This document shows positions 10,036 through 20,000 of a stretch of DNA of 64,000 nt, piece after piece. Positions within the stretch are counted from its first letter, which is position 1. Every line of letters starts with the position of its first letter. This stretch comes from Methylobacterium tardum. Lineage in GTDB: Bacteria; Pseudomonadota; Alphaproteobacteria; Rhizobiales; Beijerinckiaceae. The notes under the pieces were generated by a model that had not been told where the DNA came from, did not search any database, and saw only the letters and a program-made list of their open reading frames with translations. The stretch spans positions 1,615,501 through 1,679,500 of the forward strand of contig NZ_CP097484.1 of the NCBI RefSeq assembly GCF_023546765.1, written 5' to 3'. The position numbers and the translations under genes were made by a program.

Positions 10036-10203
10036 GCGGTGCCCGGCAGGACGATCTGCACGGATCGTCGTCGCGGGCGATGTTCGGTGACGGGGCACGT
10101 GCGATCCGATCAGGGTCTGAGCCCCGGTAGGGACGCGGACACCTCCTTGCCGCGGCTCGCGTCTTCTTCCCGTGTTTGTCGTTTCCCGCGCAGCAGGTTC
10201 GCG

Positions 10204-10910
10204 ATGGCACGGCTGTTCTGGCTCTCGGATGGAGCCTCGGGCGCGGCGCGAGCCGCACGGGCAGCCGGGCAAACCGCCGGTCGATAATAGGCCGGTGATC
10301 ACCGGCATCCTGCATGTGCCGAAGGTCGGCTGCCGCTGCCAGGTCACGCCCTCCGCCGACGGCCCACACACGACGATCGACAGCCACTCCAACAGGTGGT
10401 CTCAGCGCGGCGTGGTAGCCTCTGTTTGCCAGGATCGCAGTTGCAGGCCCCGTCCCGGACGCGTCGATGCTCGACGCGCTCCCCGTGAAAGCCCACCGTT
10501 CGACCGCAGGCGGAAAAAGGGAGCTTGGAGCCGAGCCATCGGGCGCTCGCGCGGCGGCGTCACGAGCAACATTCAGTGCTTGGCCGATGGTCGTGGCCGA
10601 CCGGTTGCGTTCGCCCTGACACCCACAACGGGGCCGACATCACATGGCACTGTCTCTGTTGCGGGCCTTGGTGTCGCCCGAGCGCCTGAGGAATTGCCGG
10701 AAGAACCACCGGGTTGACCACCCTCCCGTCCACGGCCACCCGAACGGTACCCTGCAAGCACAGCCGAGCCGCGACCGGCGGCGCAACCGGATCGTGCGCC
10801 TGTGTTTGGCCGCCTCATGAACTGGCGGTGCGTCGCGAGCCGTTATGACCGCTTGTCGTGCAACGACCGCGCCGCCGTCGCGCGCGTCTCCTGTGCCATC
10901 GCATGGGCCT
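10204..10910 (+). pseudogene. Decayed IS5-family transposase
   Basis: Fragments of one IS5-type (IS427-like) transposase can be followed through shifting frames on the plus strand: RLFWLSDG near 10210; NRPVITGILHVPKVGCR and TTIDSHSNRWSQRG at about 10280-10410, equivalent to the conserved N-terminal VISGI-HVLKSGCRW and TIYNRF-RW segments; AIGRSRGGVTSNIQCLADGR at about 10535-10595, equivalent to the DDE-region AIGRSRGG-TKIH; and FGRLMNWRCVASRYDRLSCN at about 10804-10865, equivalent to the C-terminal KDWRRIATRYDKLA-N. Several frameshifts and lost residues make it non-functional. No intact terminal repeats were identified. It separates the NRPS-linked block from the exopolysaccharide locus. Confidence 0.75.
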
Positions 10911-11307
10911 GGATGAGGGCCCCTGGCGAGCTGAGCGGCAGGTCCGCCTCCCATCCGTTCCGGTTGCAGGTCTCCGGCTTGCCAACACGGTGAAAGCGGC
11001 CCTGCAAGGTTCCGCAATCGGCTGCCTTCTGCCGCTCACCCGGACCGCGCATCACGTCCGCTCACCGGCGCATTGACCCGCGGCCGGCGCGACGGCCGTC
11101 ACGGGAGCGACGCGGCCAGGCAGATCTGGCTGAGCAGACCTGGCTGAGCAGACCTGGCCGTGGGCCCTGCCGCTCGAAGGCACAAGATTTCAGACAGGAT
11201 CCAAGATTAACCGTCTATTTACCAAAGTAATCGCGAGATATATCGATTGATTAGTCAATATTACCAATTCCAGCCCGAGGTGGAACCCTCACTGCGGTCA
11301 GATAGTT
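10911..11307. other. Intergenic region upstream of the exopolysaccharide operon
   Basis: About 400 bp with no supported gene. The left part is GC-rich and may be residual IS DNA. The last ~130 bp (11185-11300) is AT-rich and is the natural place for the promoter of the following plus-strand operon. Confidence 0.4.
11126..11158. repeat. 14-bp direct repeat, about 2.3 copies
   Basis: The unit ctggctgagcagac occurs at 11126-11139 and 11140-11153 and begins a third copy (ctggc). It lies between the IS5 relic and the AT-rich promoter region of the BgsB-like gene. It could be a small tandem duplication or paired binding sites; nothing else in the sequence tells which. Confidence 0.6.
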
Positions 11308-12621
11308 GTGCCCAAGGCGGATAGAATCGGTACCAGCTTTGCAAACAATCATACAGAGCTGAGGCTACGAATGCCCTGGAACAGTCGCTGGATGCGCGTG
11401 CTGGTCGGCGTGCTCCTCCTCAGTGCTGCCATCCTTGCTGTCCTACCAAGCTTCACGGGCTACACCAGCCTCGACGGCACAGTGAACGCCCGCTTCGCCG
11501 TCGTCTCGGCGCCCATCGAGGGCGTCGTCTCCGATACGCCACCGAAGGTCGGCACGGCGCTGCCCGAGGATACCTCGGTGTTCTTCATCAACAACGACCG
11601 CATCGCACGGACCGCGGAGGCACAGCTTGATGCGGACCTGGGCGCAGCGAAGGAAAAGCTGCGCGCTCTGGAGATGCAGGCGAAGGATCTCTCCGCGCTG
11701 AAAACCGATCTCGTGGGCCGCCTCAAGGAATACCAGCAGGCGAGCATAACGAGCATCCAGCAAGAGATCGTCATCCGTCAGCAGCGCATCGCAACAGCGC
11801 AGGCGAACAAGACGTCAGCCGAGGCGGACCTCGCGCGCAAGCAGACGCTGGGCGCGACCGGCGTGGTGGCCGGCAGTTCGGTCGAGCAGGCCCGCGCCGC
11901 CTCGGTCGGCGCCAGCAGCGAGCAGAACATCGCCAAGGCCGAACTGGAGCGGCTCCAGCGCCAGCTGGACGCGCTCAAGCGCGGCACCTTCGTGGGCGAG
12001 GGCCGCAATGACGTGCCCTACTCGCAGCAGCGCACCGACGAGGTCACGATCCAGCTTGCCAACGTCGAGGCGCAGATCCGGATCGAGAAGGCGCGCACCC
12101 AGCAGTTGAGCGTCCAGCTCTCCTTGGAGCGCTCCCGCAACGACCGGCTCTCCTTCGTCGCGGTGCAGATTCCCTTCAAGGGGGTGATCTGGCGCAACAA
12201 TGTCGTGGCGGGCTCGAACGTGCTGGTCGGCAACGAGTTGATGCGCCTGCTCGACTGCCGCGACCTGTTCGTGGACATCCTCGTGGATGAGGTGAACTAC
12301 GATGAGATCAAGCCGGGCGACAGAGCCGATGTGCGGCTGCTCGGAACGTCCCAGGTGATCGGAGGCCGGGTCGTGTCGGTGCGCGGGTCGGCCGCCGCCG
12401 TCGAGGAGACGGTGCTGGCAGCCATCCCGCCGCAGAGCCGGGGCAAGAACGCGCGCATCCGGGTCGCGCTCGACCCGAGCGATATGCAGACCGACTACGC
12501 CAATTTCTGTCAGGTCGGCCGCACGGTCCAGGTCCGGTTCGCGCGTGCCGGATCGTCCCTGCAAACCGCGCTCGATCCCGTCGTGAACTGGGTGAAGGGC
12601 CTGTGGTTCAGCATCTCGTAA
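11308..12621 (+). CDS. HlyD-family membrane fusion protein of a beta-glucan exporter (BgsB-like)
   Basis: A 437-aa protein with a short cytoplasmic N-terminus, one transmembrane helix (VLVGVLLLSAAILAVLPSF, ~residues 31-50), a lipoyl-like half (APIEGVVSD), a long alpha-hairpin with heptad character (~95-275), the second lipoyl half (VQIPFKGVIWRNNVVAGSNV) and a beta-barrel domain. This is the HlyD/Alg44-like periplasmic adaptor layout. Start GTG 11308 is possible; ATG 11371 would still keep the membrane helix. The gene overlaps the glycosyltransferase by 19 bp. This order, membrane fusion protein then synthase, matches rhizobial bgsBA for mixed-linkage beta-glucan. Assignment to BgsB is from gene order and size. 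Confidence 0.78.
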   Translation: MPKADRIGTSFANNHTELRLRMPWNSRWMRVLVGVLLLSAAILAVLPSFTGYTSLDGTVNARFAVVSAPIEGVVSDTPPKVGTALPEDTSVFFINNDRIARTAEAQLDADLGAAKEKLRALEMQAKDLSALKTDLVGRLKEYQQASITSIQQEIVIRQQRIATAQANKTSAEADLARKQTLGATGVVAGSSVEQARAASVGASSEQNIAKAELERLQRQLDALKRGTFVGEGRNDVPYSQQRTDEVTIQLANVEAQIRIEKARTQQLSVQLSLERSRNDRLSFVAVQIPFKGVIWRNNVVAGSNVLVGNELMRLLDCRDLFVDILVDEVNYDEIKPGDRADVRLLGTSQVIGGRVVSVRGSAAAVEETVLAAIPPQSRGKNARIRVALDPSDMQTDYANFCQVGRTVQVRFARAGSSLQTALDPVVNWVKGLWFSIS

Positions 12622-14603
12622 ACCTCGGGCCGACGCTGTTCGTCGCGGCCTTCTTCTTCCTCTTCACCCTGAACTGGCCTCGGGACCGCACGTGGACGCG
12701 CGCGATCACCTGCACCTTCGTGCTGCTTGTCGCCGTGCGCTATCTCGGGTGGCGCTTCTTCCACACCGTGCTGCCCTACCCGGCGGACCGAAGCTTCGGC
12801 TTCTTCTGGACGTGGTTCGTGTTCTGCGTCGAGATCGGCGCCTTCGCCGACATCCTGCTCTTCCTCGTGGCGATGAGCCGCTACGTGGATCGGCACGCCG
12901 AGGCCGACCGCCTGGAGCGCGATTTCTTCGCCCGCCCCTCCGACGGCCTGCCCACCGTCGACGTGTTCATCCCGACCTACAACGAGCCTCTGGACGTCCT
13001 GGAACGGACCATCGTCGGGGCTCTCGCGCTCGACTTCCCGCGGGACAAGCTGAACGTCTATGTCCTCGGCGACAAGCGCCGCGACTGGCTGCGGGAGTAT
13101 TGCGAGTCGAAGGGCGCAATCCACGTCACGCGCCCGGACAACAGCCACGCCAAAGCGGGCAACATGAACAACGGCCTGACGGTCTCGTCGGGTGAGTTCG
13201 TCGCGATCTTCGATGCGGATTTCGTTCCCTACCGCAACTTCCTGCGCCGCACGCTGCCCTTCTTCGAGGATCCGACCATCGGCATCGTGCAGACGCCGCA
13301 GCACTTCTTCAACAAGGACCCGGTGCAGTCGAACCTCAGCCTCGAGAAGGTCTGGCCCGACGAGCAGCGGCTGTTCTTCGATGAGATGGCCACATCGCGC
13401 GACGCCTGGGACGTGAGCTTCTGCTGCGGCTCCTGCTCGATCGCGCGGCGAAGCGCCATCGACGCGATCGGCGGCTTCCCGCACGATTCGATCACCGAGG
13501 ATCTGCTCACCACCCTCGCGATGCTCAACAAGGGCTACAAGACCCGTTACCTCAATGAGCGGCTGTCGATGGGTCTCGCGGCCGAGAACCTGAAGGGCTA
13601 CTTCGTGCAGCGCGGGCGCTGGTGCCGGGGCGGCATCCAGACGATCTACCTGCATAACGGCCCGCTGCGCGGCCCCGGCCTCAACCTCTTCCAGCGGGTG
13701 ATGTTCATCCCCCTGTCCTGGTTGGTGCAGTACACCGTCCGCTTCGTCATCCTGATCGTGCCCGCAATCTACCTGTGGACCGGGGCGGCTCCGCTCTACT
13801 TCACCGGCACGGCGGACATCGTGCGCTACCAGCTTCCCGTGCTGGTCGGCTATTTCCTGCTGATGGGCTGGCTCACGCCGACGCGCTACCTGCCCCTGAT
13901 CTCCTCGGCCGTCGGCACCTTCGCGACCTTCCGCATGTTGCCCGTCGTGCTCTCCAGCCTGATCAAGCCCTTCGGTGTGCCGTTCAAGGTCACGCCCAAG
14001 GGCTCGGGCAACGAGGAATCCGCGTTCGACGCCTACACGTTCTTCTCGATCGCCTTCTGGATCGCGGTCACGTCGCTGGGTCTCATCGTCAACATCGTAC
14101 CCGAATGGTCGCGCATCGGTGAGGGCGAGTTCTCAGTGGTCTCGGCCTACTGGGCCGTGGTCAACATCGTGGTCTTGATGATCGCATCGCTGATCTGCTT
14201 CGAGAAGCCGCGCCCCCTCGTGGAGTCGTTCTCCACCAACGAGCGCGCGCTCGTGCTCGGGGTGAGCGAGACGTACCGTGAGGCACGCATCGTCAGCCTC
14301 TCGCTGGAGGGAGGCATCGCGGAGTTCGCCACGCCCCCGGACCTGCGCAGCGGCGAGCATATGTGGATCGAGATGGACGCGTTCCCGCACCTGCGCTGCA
14401 AGGTCGAGAAGGTCGTGCAGTCGGAGGCGGGCAAGCCTGTCTGCGTGAAATTCAGCTACACGCTCGACGGCGCGTGCCGCGACCGCATGATCGTCAAGCT
14501 CTACACGGGCCGCTACAGCCAGGACATCCATGACCTCGACAAGTCCGCCATCGCGGGCGGGGTCTGGTCGCGGATGTTCGGTCGGAGCGCGCAGGCCGCC
14601 TAG
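12603..14603 (+). CDS. Family 2 glycosyltransferase, cellulose synthase-like beta-glucan synthase (BgsA-like)
   Basis: A 666-aa processive GT2 with N-terminal membrane helices, catalytic motifs PTYNEP, DNSHAKAGN, DAD in FDADFVPYR, TED in SITEDLLTT and QRGRW (about residue 335), then a block of membrane helices and a ~100-aa C-terminal cytosolic domain. That domain has REARIVSLSLEGGIAEF, which recalls the second PilZ motif (D/N)xSxxG but with Ser at the first position, and no clear RxxxR precedes it. The S. meliloti glucan synthase BgsA is similar in size and is reported to bind c-di-GMP through a non-classical C-terminus. GTG 12603 lies inside the preceding gene, suggesting coupled translation. 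Product is probably a linear beta-glucan; linkage is inferred. Confidence 0.85.
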   Translation: MVQHLVNLGPTLFVAAFFFLFTLNWPRDRTWTRAITCTFVLLVAVRYLGWRFFHTVLPYPADRSFGFFWTWFVFCVEIGAFADILLFLVAMSRYVDRHAEADRLERDFFARPSDGLPTVDVFIPTYNEPLDVLERTIVGALALDFPRDKLNVYVLGDKRRDWLREYCESKGAIHVTRPDNSHAKAGNMNNGLTVSSGEFVAIFDADFVPYRNFLRRTLPFFEDPTIGIVQTPQHFFNKDPVQSNLSLEKVWPDEQRLFFDEMATSRDAWDVSFCCGSCSIARRSAIDAIGGFPHDSITEDLLTTLAMLNKGYKTRYLNERLSMGLAAENLKGYFVQRGRWCRGGIQTIYLHNGPLRGPGLNLFQRVMFIPLSWLVQYTVRFVILIVPAIYLWTGAAPLYFTGTADIVRYQLPVLVGYFLLMGWLTPTRYLPLISSAVGTFATFRMLPVVLSSLIKPFGVPFKVTPKGSGNEESAFDAYTFFSIAFWIAVTSLGLIVNIVPEWSRIGEGEFSVVSAYWAVVNIVVLMIASLICFEKPRPLVESFSTNERALVLGVSETYREARIVSLSLEGGIAEFATPPDLRSGEHMWIEMDAFPHLRCKVEKVVQSEAGKPVCVKFSYTLDGACRDRMIVKLYTGRYSQDIHDLDKSAIAGGVWSRMFGRSAQAA

Positions 14604-15511
14604 CGCGTCCTCGTGCAGAGCGGCGCGTAGGCGCGGACGTAGTCGATCTGGTAGACCGCCGGGAACGGCGTGGTGGCGTCCGGGCTCCCCGGCCAGTCCC
14701 CGCCGATCGCCAGGTTGACCAGGATGTAGAGCGGCTTGTTGAGGTCGCTCGGCGGTGTCGTCGTGTAGACGGGCTGGCCGTCGAAGGACCACGTTATCTT
14801 GGAGGCTTCCCACAGCACGCCGTAGGTGTGAAAGGCTGCCGAGGTTTCGGGAACCTTGGCCGATCCTTGCGCCTGCGTATGCGTGCCTGTGGCCTGCGAG
14901 TGCACGGTCATGAAGATGGTCGCAGGGTCGTGACCCAGCATCTCCATCGCGTCGAGCTCAGGCGGCCAGGAGCCATCGGCCGGCAGCATCCAGAAGGCCG
15001 GCCAGATGCCCTGACCCGCGGGCAGTTTCGCACGCATCTCGAAGTAGCCGCCCTGCTGCATGAAGGCGCGATAGGTCGTGAGCATGCCCGAGGTGTAGCC
15101 GTAGCCGTTGATCAGGGGGCGGAACTTCGGATCGGCGGGGGCGGCGATCAGGCTCAAGATCCCGTTCGAGACGGACCAGGGCCTCACGGAAGCCGTCGGC
15201 GCGTAGCGGGAGTCGATGTACCATTGCTGCTCATGGTTCGACGCGAGGGTGACGCCATTCTTGCCCTGAGACCACCAGTAGGTCGTGTCCCATGTGCCGC
15301 CGCTGCCGTCCCAGAGGCTGAGCGTATCGAACTCATCCGAGAAGGTTAATTTTGCTGTATGGGCCAGATCGGAGGGATCGATGCTGATCGTGTCGTCTCC
15401 CAAGGCAGGTGTTTGCACATCCAGACACGCAAGCGCGACGACGATCCACGCGGCCCGGGCCGTCAAAGCCGCGCGGTGGGGGAGGGCGGACTTGCAAAGG
15501 GCCGATGACAT
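14600..15511 (-). CDS. Secreted GH16 endo-beta-glucanase
   Basis: Convergent with the glucan synthase, overlapping its end by 4 bp. The protein (303 aa from ATG 15511) has a signal peptide (hydrophobic AAWIVVALACLDVQTPALG) and a GH16 jelly-roll: FSDEFDTLSLWDG, YTSGMLTTY, GYFEMRAKLPAGQGIWPAFWMLP, the catalytic ELDAMEMLG (E-x-D-x-x-E) and a C-terminal QIDYVRAY. I prefer ATG 15511 because GGGAGG lies upstream; the open frame extends to 15604 but that extension is not signal-like. Family members hydrolyse or transglycosylate beta-1,3/1,4 glucans, so it probably trims the polymer made by the neighbouring synthase, as ExoK-like lichenases do. Confidence 0.88.
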   Translation of the reverse strand: MSSALCKSALPHRAALTARAAWIVVALACLDVQTPALGDDTISIDPSDLAHTAKLTFSDEFDTLSLWDGSGGTWDTTYWWSQGKNGVTLASNHEQQWYIDSRYAPTASVRPWSVSNGILSLIAAPADPKFRPLINGYGYTSGMLTTYRAFMQQGGYFEMRAKLPAGQGIWPAFWMLPADGSWPPELDAMEMLGHDPATIFMTVHSQATGTHTQAQGSAKVPETSAAFHTYGVLWEASKITWSFDGQPVYTTTPPSDLNKPLYILVNLAIGGDWPGSPDATTPFPAVYQIDYVRAYAPLCTRTR

Positions 15512-15924
15512 CCTTTTCCCTCCCGCGCTTGCCCGGACATCGATCAATGTCCGCGCACGTAAGGTCCTCATCGCGATGCGCACCGCAAGATGCGGAAGCC
15601 GCACGGCCAGCGCTGGATGGTGAGGGCGTGGGGGAGGATCCCGCGATTGGGCGCGGAGCAGCCCACGTCCAGACCCGCACCCGGACCAGCGCCGCGATAT
15701 CCCGATCGCTGAACGGCTGAAGCGGAGGCCGGGAGGCCGTCCGGACGATCAGCACGCCTCGCACGGCCAGCCCTTGACGTCACCTTCGGGCCGGCGCTCC
15801 AGCTCGGTGAAGACGGACCCGAGGACCATGAGCGGCCCGTGGGATTGGCGGCACGATCTCGGCTCGCATCCCGGACCTGCACCCGGAAACGTCGTGCCAA
15901 CCCCCGGCGATTGATGAAAACGTT
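15512..15924. other. Intergenic region without supported gene
   Basis: About 410 bp between the GH16 gene start and the small secreted protein's stop. Short open frames occur on both strands but none has a ribosome-binding site, a recognizable domain or consistent codon bias. It should contain the GH16 promoter. Confidence 0.35.
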
Positions 15925-16272
15925 CTAATTGGGATAGTTGCGAGCAGACGTCAGGCAAACATTCTGGGCTTCACCCGTCGATTTCAATTGGCCGCTCTTG
16001 GAGAGCTGAAGCGCTTTCTCCCCGGCATCCCACGAGGCGCGGGCAATTTCGGCCCGTTCACGGGATGAACACGTCCCGATGGTCACATCAGCGCTGATAC
16101 GTTCTTCCGTCGTTTTCAGAAGATCGCCGCCGCGCCCCGTGGCTGACTTGAAATTCCCGAGACATGTATTCGCAATATGGAGTTGGACATTGCAAGCTGC
16201 GAAGGCTCCATCGGCTACGCCCGTCAGCGCGCCGAGCATCAAGAGACCACCCGATACATATGCGAACGCCAC
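15925..16272 (-). CDS. Small secreted protein of unknown function
   Basis: I place the start at GTG 16272, preceded by GGGAGAG. The resulting 115-aa protein begins with a signal peptide (VAFAYVSGGLLMLGALTGV, cleavage after ADGAFA) and has four cysteines in the mature part (ACNVQ, NTCLGN, GTCSSR, NVCLTS) that could form two disulfides. The open frame continues upstream to 16872 but that part has no protein-like features. No family recognised; a role in the envelope or periplasm is inferred from the signal peptide. Confidence 0.6.
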   Translation of the reverse strand: MAFAYVSGGLLMLGALTGVADGAFAACNVQLHIANTCLGNFKSATGRGGDLLKTTEERISADVTIGTCSSRERAEIARASWDAGEKALQLSKSGQLKSTGEAQNVCLTSARNYPN

Positions 16273-17075
16273 AGAGACTCTCCCGTCGATGATGCCAAGG
16301 CGAAACCTTGGAACGGACAGCCTATACTGCGCGACAAATATCCGGAGCGTGAAAGTTCGGCACCCTGTTGGCCGGCGGCAGAATTTAAAGTGCGCGGCGT
16401 TAGCGGTTGATAAATGGTGCCCCCTGGTAACGTGATCCAGAATGCGATCGGGACGCCCGTCGGCGCGCCAAGACGTTGATCGAAAGGGCGCGCAGGCGGC
16501 GCCCCTCGAGAGCTCATCGACAGCCCCGGGACTGTCTCGGCCAGAAGCGGGCCGGCCGCGTCCACCGTGGAGGGTTGGCAAACCCGTGGGGCGGGCGTTG
16601 CAAGCGGTCGTCGTGCTGAGGCCTGCGACGCCAACGCGAAGGCCGGACGCCGTCAGGCCGCGATCGCTCCGATCCGGTCCCGTCGGCAGGAGCCCGTGAA
16701 GGCTGGGGCGGGTGGCTCTCTGCCTGTCCGCTTCCGGACGGCGCAGGCCTTGAAACCGACATCGGTGAGCTTGGCTGCTCCGATGGGGTCCGGGGTCTCG
16801 GAGGCCGTGGCGTTCCGGGATGTTGTGCCCGCGTTCGGAACGGGCTCGGCGGTCGTCCGGAGCCTTCCACACAGGGCCGCCCTCTCGGGACGTCAGCCCT
16901 CCTTCTGCGCGTCCGGGCCGAAACCGGGCCGCGGTCCCATTCGATCAAGCTGCCTTGCTCAGCCTCGGTATGCTGCCGCGCGCCGCGATCCGGTGTAAAA
17001 GTCCCTCCCTGCGGCCGAGCCGAGGTGTCCGCCCGCGCCTCCTGCGAGTCTCGCCGCCCCGCGACGCCCTGCCTC
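16273..17075. other. Intergenic region, 800 bp, no confident gene
   Basis: The first ~160 bp upstream of the secreted protein is AT-richer and probably carries its promoter. From about 16440 the DNA is very GC-rich with short overlapping frames on both strands, low-complexity Arg/Pro/Ala translations and no motif I recognise. It could be debris of an insertion element, but I found no transposase motif. Confidence 0.4.
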
Positions 17076-20000
17076 TCAGTTGCTGCTCGGGAGTTGGGCA
17101 AGGCTTGCCGCGAGCTCATCCTTTCGGAACGGCTTGGTCAGTCTGGGAAGATCGGGGGCGATTCCCTCCCGCTCGGCGTAGCCCGAAACTAGGAGCACGG
17201 CCACGCCGGGCCGGGCGGTCCGGATTGCGCGGGCCAAGTCAGTGCCGTTCATCCCCGGCATAAGGTGATCGGTGACGAGTAGATCGAAGGGACCACCTTG
17301 GTCGACGAACCTGATCGCCTCCTCGGCCGAAGCCGCTTCGATGATGCTGTAACCAAGGTCGCTCAGCATGTCGGCCGTGCTCGTGCGGACGAGCTCTTCG
17401 TCGTCCACGAGCAACGCCGTCCCGCGCGCCGCGGGCGGAGGTGCGTTGTCGGGAACTGCTTCCGGCAACTCGGGCCTGGCCGCGCTAACAGGTAGCCAGA
17501 GCTCGACATTGGTGCCGAGGCCGGGGCGGCTCTGGATGGTCAGCGCGCCCCCAAGCTGCGAGGCAAGGCCATGCACCATGCTGAGGCCCAGGCCCGTCCC
17601 TTTGCCCACACCCTTGGTGGAGAAGAACGGCTCGACCGCACGTGCAAGTGTGGCCTCATCCATCCCGGAGCCGGTGTCGGCGACTGACAGACAAATGTAT
17701 GCCCCAGTACGGAGCTTTGAGCGGTGGCCTGGGCCAACGGCCTCTGCGCTCGCCGAAATGCGGAGCGTGCCGTTGTCCGGCATCGCATCGCGCGCGTTCA
17801 CGCTGAGGTTCAGGAGCGCCATCTCGAGCTGGTTCGGATCGGCCTTGGCGGGCGGCAAGTCGTCGGGCGCCTCGACCAGCACCCTGATCTGTGGCCCCGT
17901 CGTGCTCGATACGAGGTCACCCATCCCATGCACCAGCTTCACGATGTCGACCGGCACCGCTTGGAGTGGCTGGCGCCTGGCGAAGGCGAGCAGTCGTTGC
18001 ACCAGCGTCTTGGCGCGCTCGGCCGACTGAGCGGCTCCTGTGATGAGGCGCTGTTCGCGCTCGCCGCCGAATCCCTTGCGCTGGAGCATGTCCAGGGCCC
18101 CTACGATGGGTGTAAGCAGGTTGTTGAAGTCGTGCGCGACGCCGCCGGTGAGCTGGCCCATCGCCTCCATCTTCTGGCTCTGGCGCAGAGCCTCCTGAGC
18201 GGCTTCGAGCTCCGCTTGCGTCGTAAGCCGATCGGAGATGTCGACCGCGTGGTAAAATGTACCAACGACCCGGCCGTCCTCCTCTAGAAGGGGCGTGTAG
18301 GTGATCTCCCAGCATGGCGTGCCGAGCTCTGGCCTGCCGAACTCCTCCAGCACCGTGAAGCGCTCGCCCGCCAGAGCACGTGTCATCAGCGCGCGCATCT
18401 TCGCCCCTTGTTCGGGGATGAACAGATCGGGGAATATGTCGCCGACCTTGGTGTCGAAGCCGTTCACCCGCCGGAACTCGGCATTGTGCGCTCGATTGAA
18501 CGCGATCACGCGGTAGTCAGTATCGAAGGCGCAGATCGGCGCCACGGTCGCATCGGCGATGTCGTGGTAGCGCCGGAGTGCAGCGGTGCGCGCGGCGACT
18601 TGCGCCTCAAGCGTCTCGTTCAGTTCCCGAAGCCGGTCCTCGGCACGGGCGCGTTCGATCGCGACCTTCACGCGCTCGCCGACCTCTTGGAATAAGCCCT
18701 CCTCAGACGCTGTCCACGCCCGAGGTGCCGCGCTCTGCAAGGCGAGCAGGCTGACCCACTGGTCCTCCTCGAACAGGACCACGTCGAAGTAGGCGCCGAC
18801 TTGCCTCGCCTGGAGCCCGGCTCGCGCTTCTTCGCTGAAGCGTGGATCTGTGCGAACATCGTCGACCTTGACGATCGGGCATTCGCGATAGGCGCGCAGC
18901 AGCTCTGGTCCGAATGCCGTCAGATCGTGTTCGCCGGCGATCGAGGCGACCCCATTCGTGTAGTCGCGCTCAACCCTCATCAGGCTGCCGAAATACTCCG
19001 CATAGAACACCCGGCTCAGGCCAAAGCGCTCGCCGAGAAGCTCGGCGGCCGTTGAGGCGATCTCCGCCGACGTCCTGAGTGAGCGCAGTGTGTCGGCCAG
19101 CGAGAGCAGGAAGGCTTGCCGCGCCTCGCTCTCGCGCAACTCGGCCTGCGCTGTCGTCCGCTCAATCGCGTCGGCGGCCTGCCGGGCGAGCACGTCGAAC
19201 AGCTTGAGATCGCGTTCCGGGGGCCTGAGCGGGCGCTTCCAATGCGTCGAGATCATGCCGATCGGCTTGCCCGAGCGCGACAGGAGTGGCGTGGTCTGGA
19301 CAGCGCGCATGCCCGTCCAGCGATAGGACTGAAGGTCGCCGCTTCCGACCGTCAGGCCGCTGTCTTCCACGTCGGGCACGACCACCCGCTCGCCTGTCGT
19401 CAGCGCGACGCCGCAGGTGCTTTCAGAGGTTGCGCGAACCGTCTGCCAATAAACCGCCGAGCGCGGGTCGTAGCCCCGATGTGCAAGCAGCTCGAGGTCG
19501 CCGGACGCGTTCAGCATCTGAATGCTGGCGCATTCCGATCCCATCAGGTCGGTCGCAGCGGTCAAGATCGCGTCGTACACTGACTGCGGAGCCTCGTCGC
19601 CGATCAGGCGCGTGCTGACCTCCTGCAGCTGTCCCAGCGCCTCCACCTCGGCCGCGAGCGCCGCCTGCGCCTGCCGCAGCGCCGCCTCAGCCTCGTGTTC
19701 GGGGGTGCGATCGCGGAAGATCTTGAGGTAGCCCCCGCCGGGCTGGTCGAGCCGCATGGTGACACCCGAGCCCCAAAAGCGGGTGCCGTCCTTTCTGATG
19801 TGCCAGCGCTCGTTGAGCGAGCGGCCGTCGGCCTTTGCTCGGTCCAGCTCGTGATCGGGGGCACCGGCTACGCGGTCTTCGGGCGTGAAGATGATCTCGC
19901 CTGACCGTCCGACGATGTCACCTTCCTCGAAGCCCGTGATGCGTGCGGCGCCCGTGTTCCAGCTCGTAATCCTGCCGTGCTCGCCGATCGTGGCAATCGC

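Noticed and set aside
9070..10392. Minus-strand 440-codon open frame
   Set aside because: Antisense to the JmjC-like gene, which has clear metal-site motifs and a ribosome-binding site on the plus strand.
16514..17119. Minus-strand 201-codon frame considered as transposase debris
   Set aside because: Low-complexity Arg/Pro/Ser sequence with no transposase motif on either strand.
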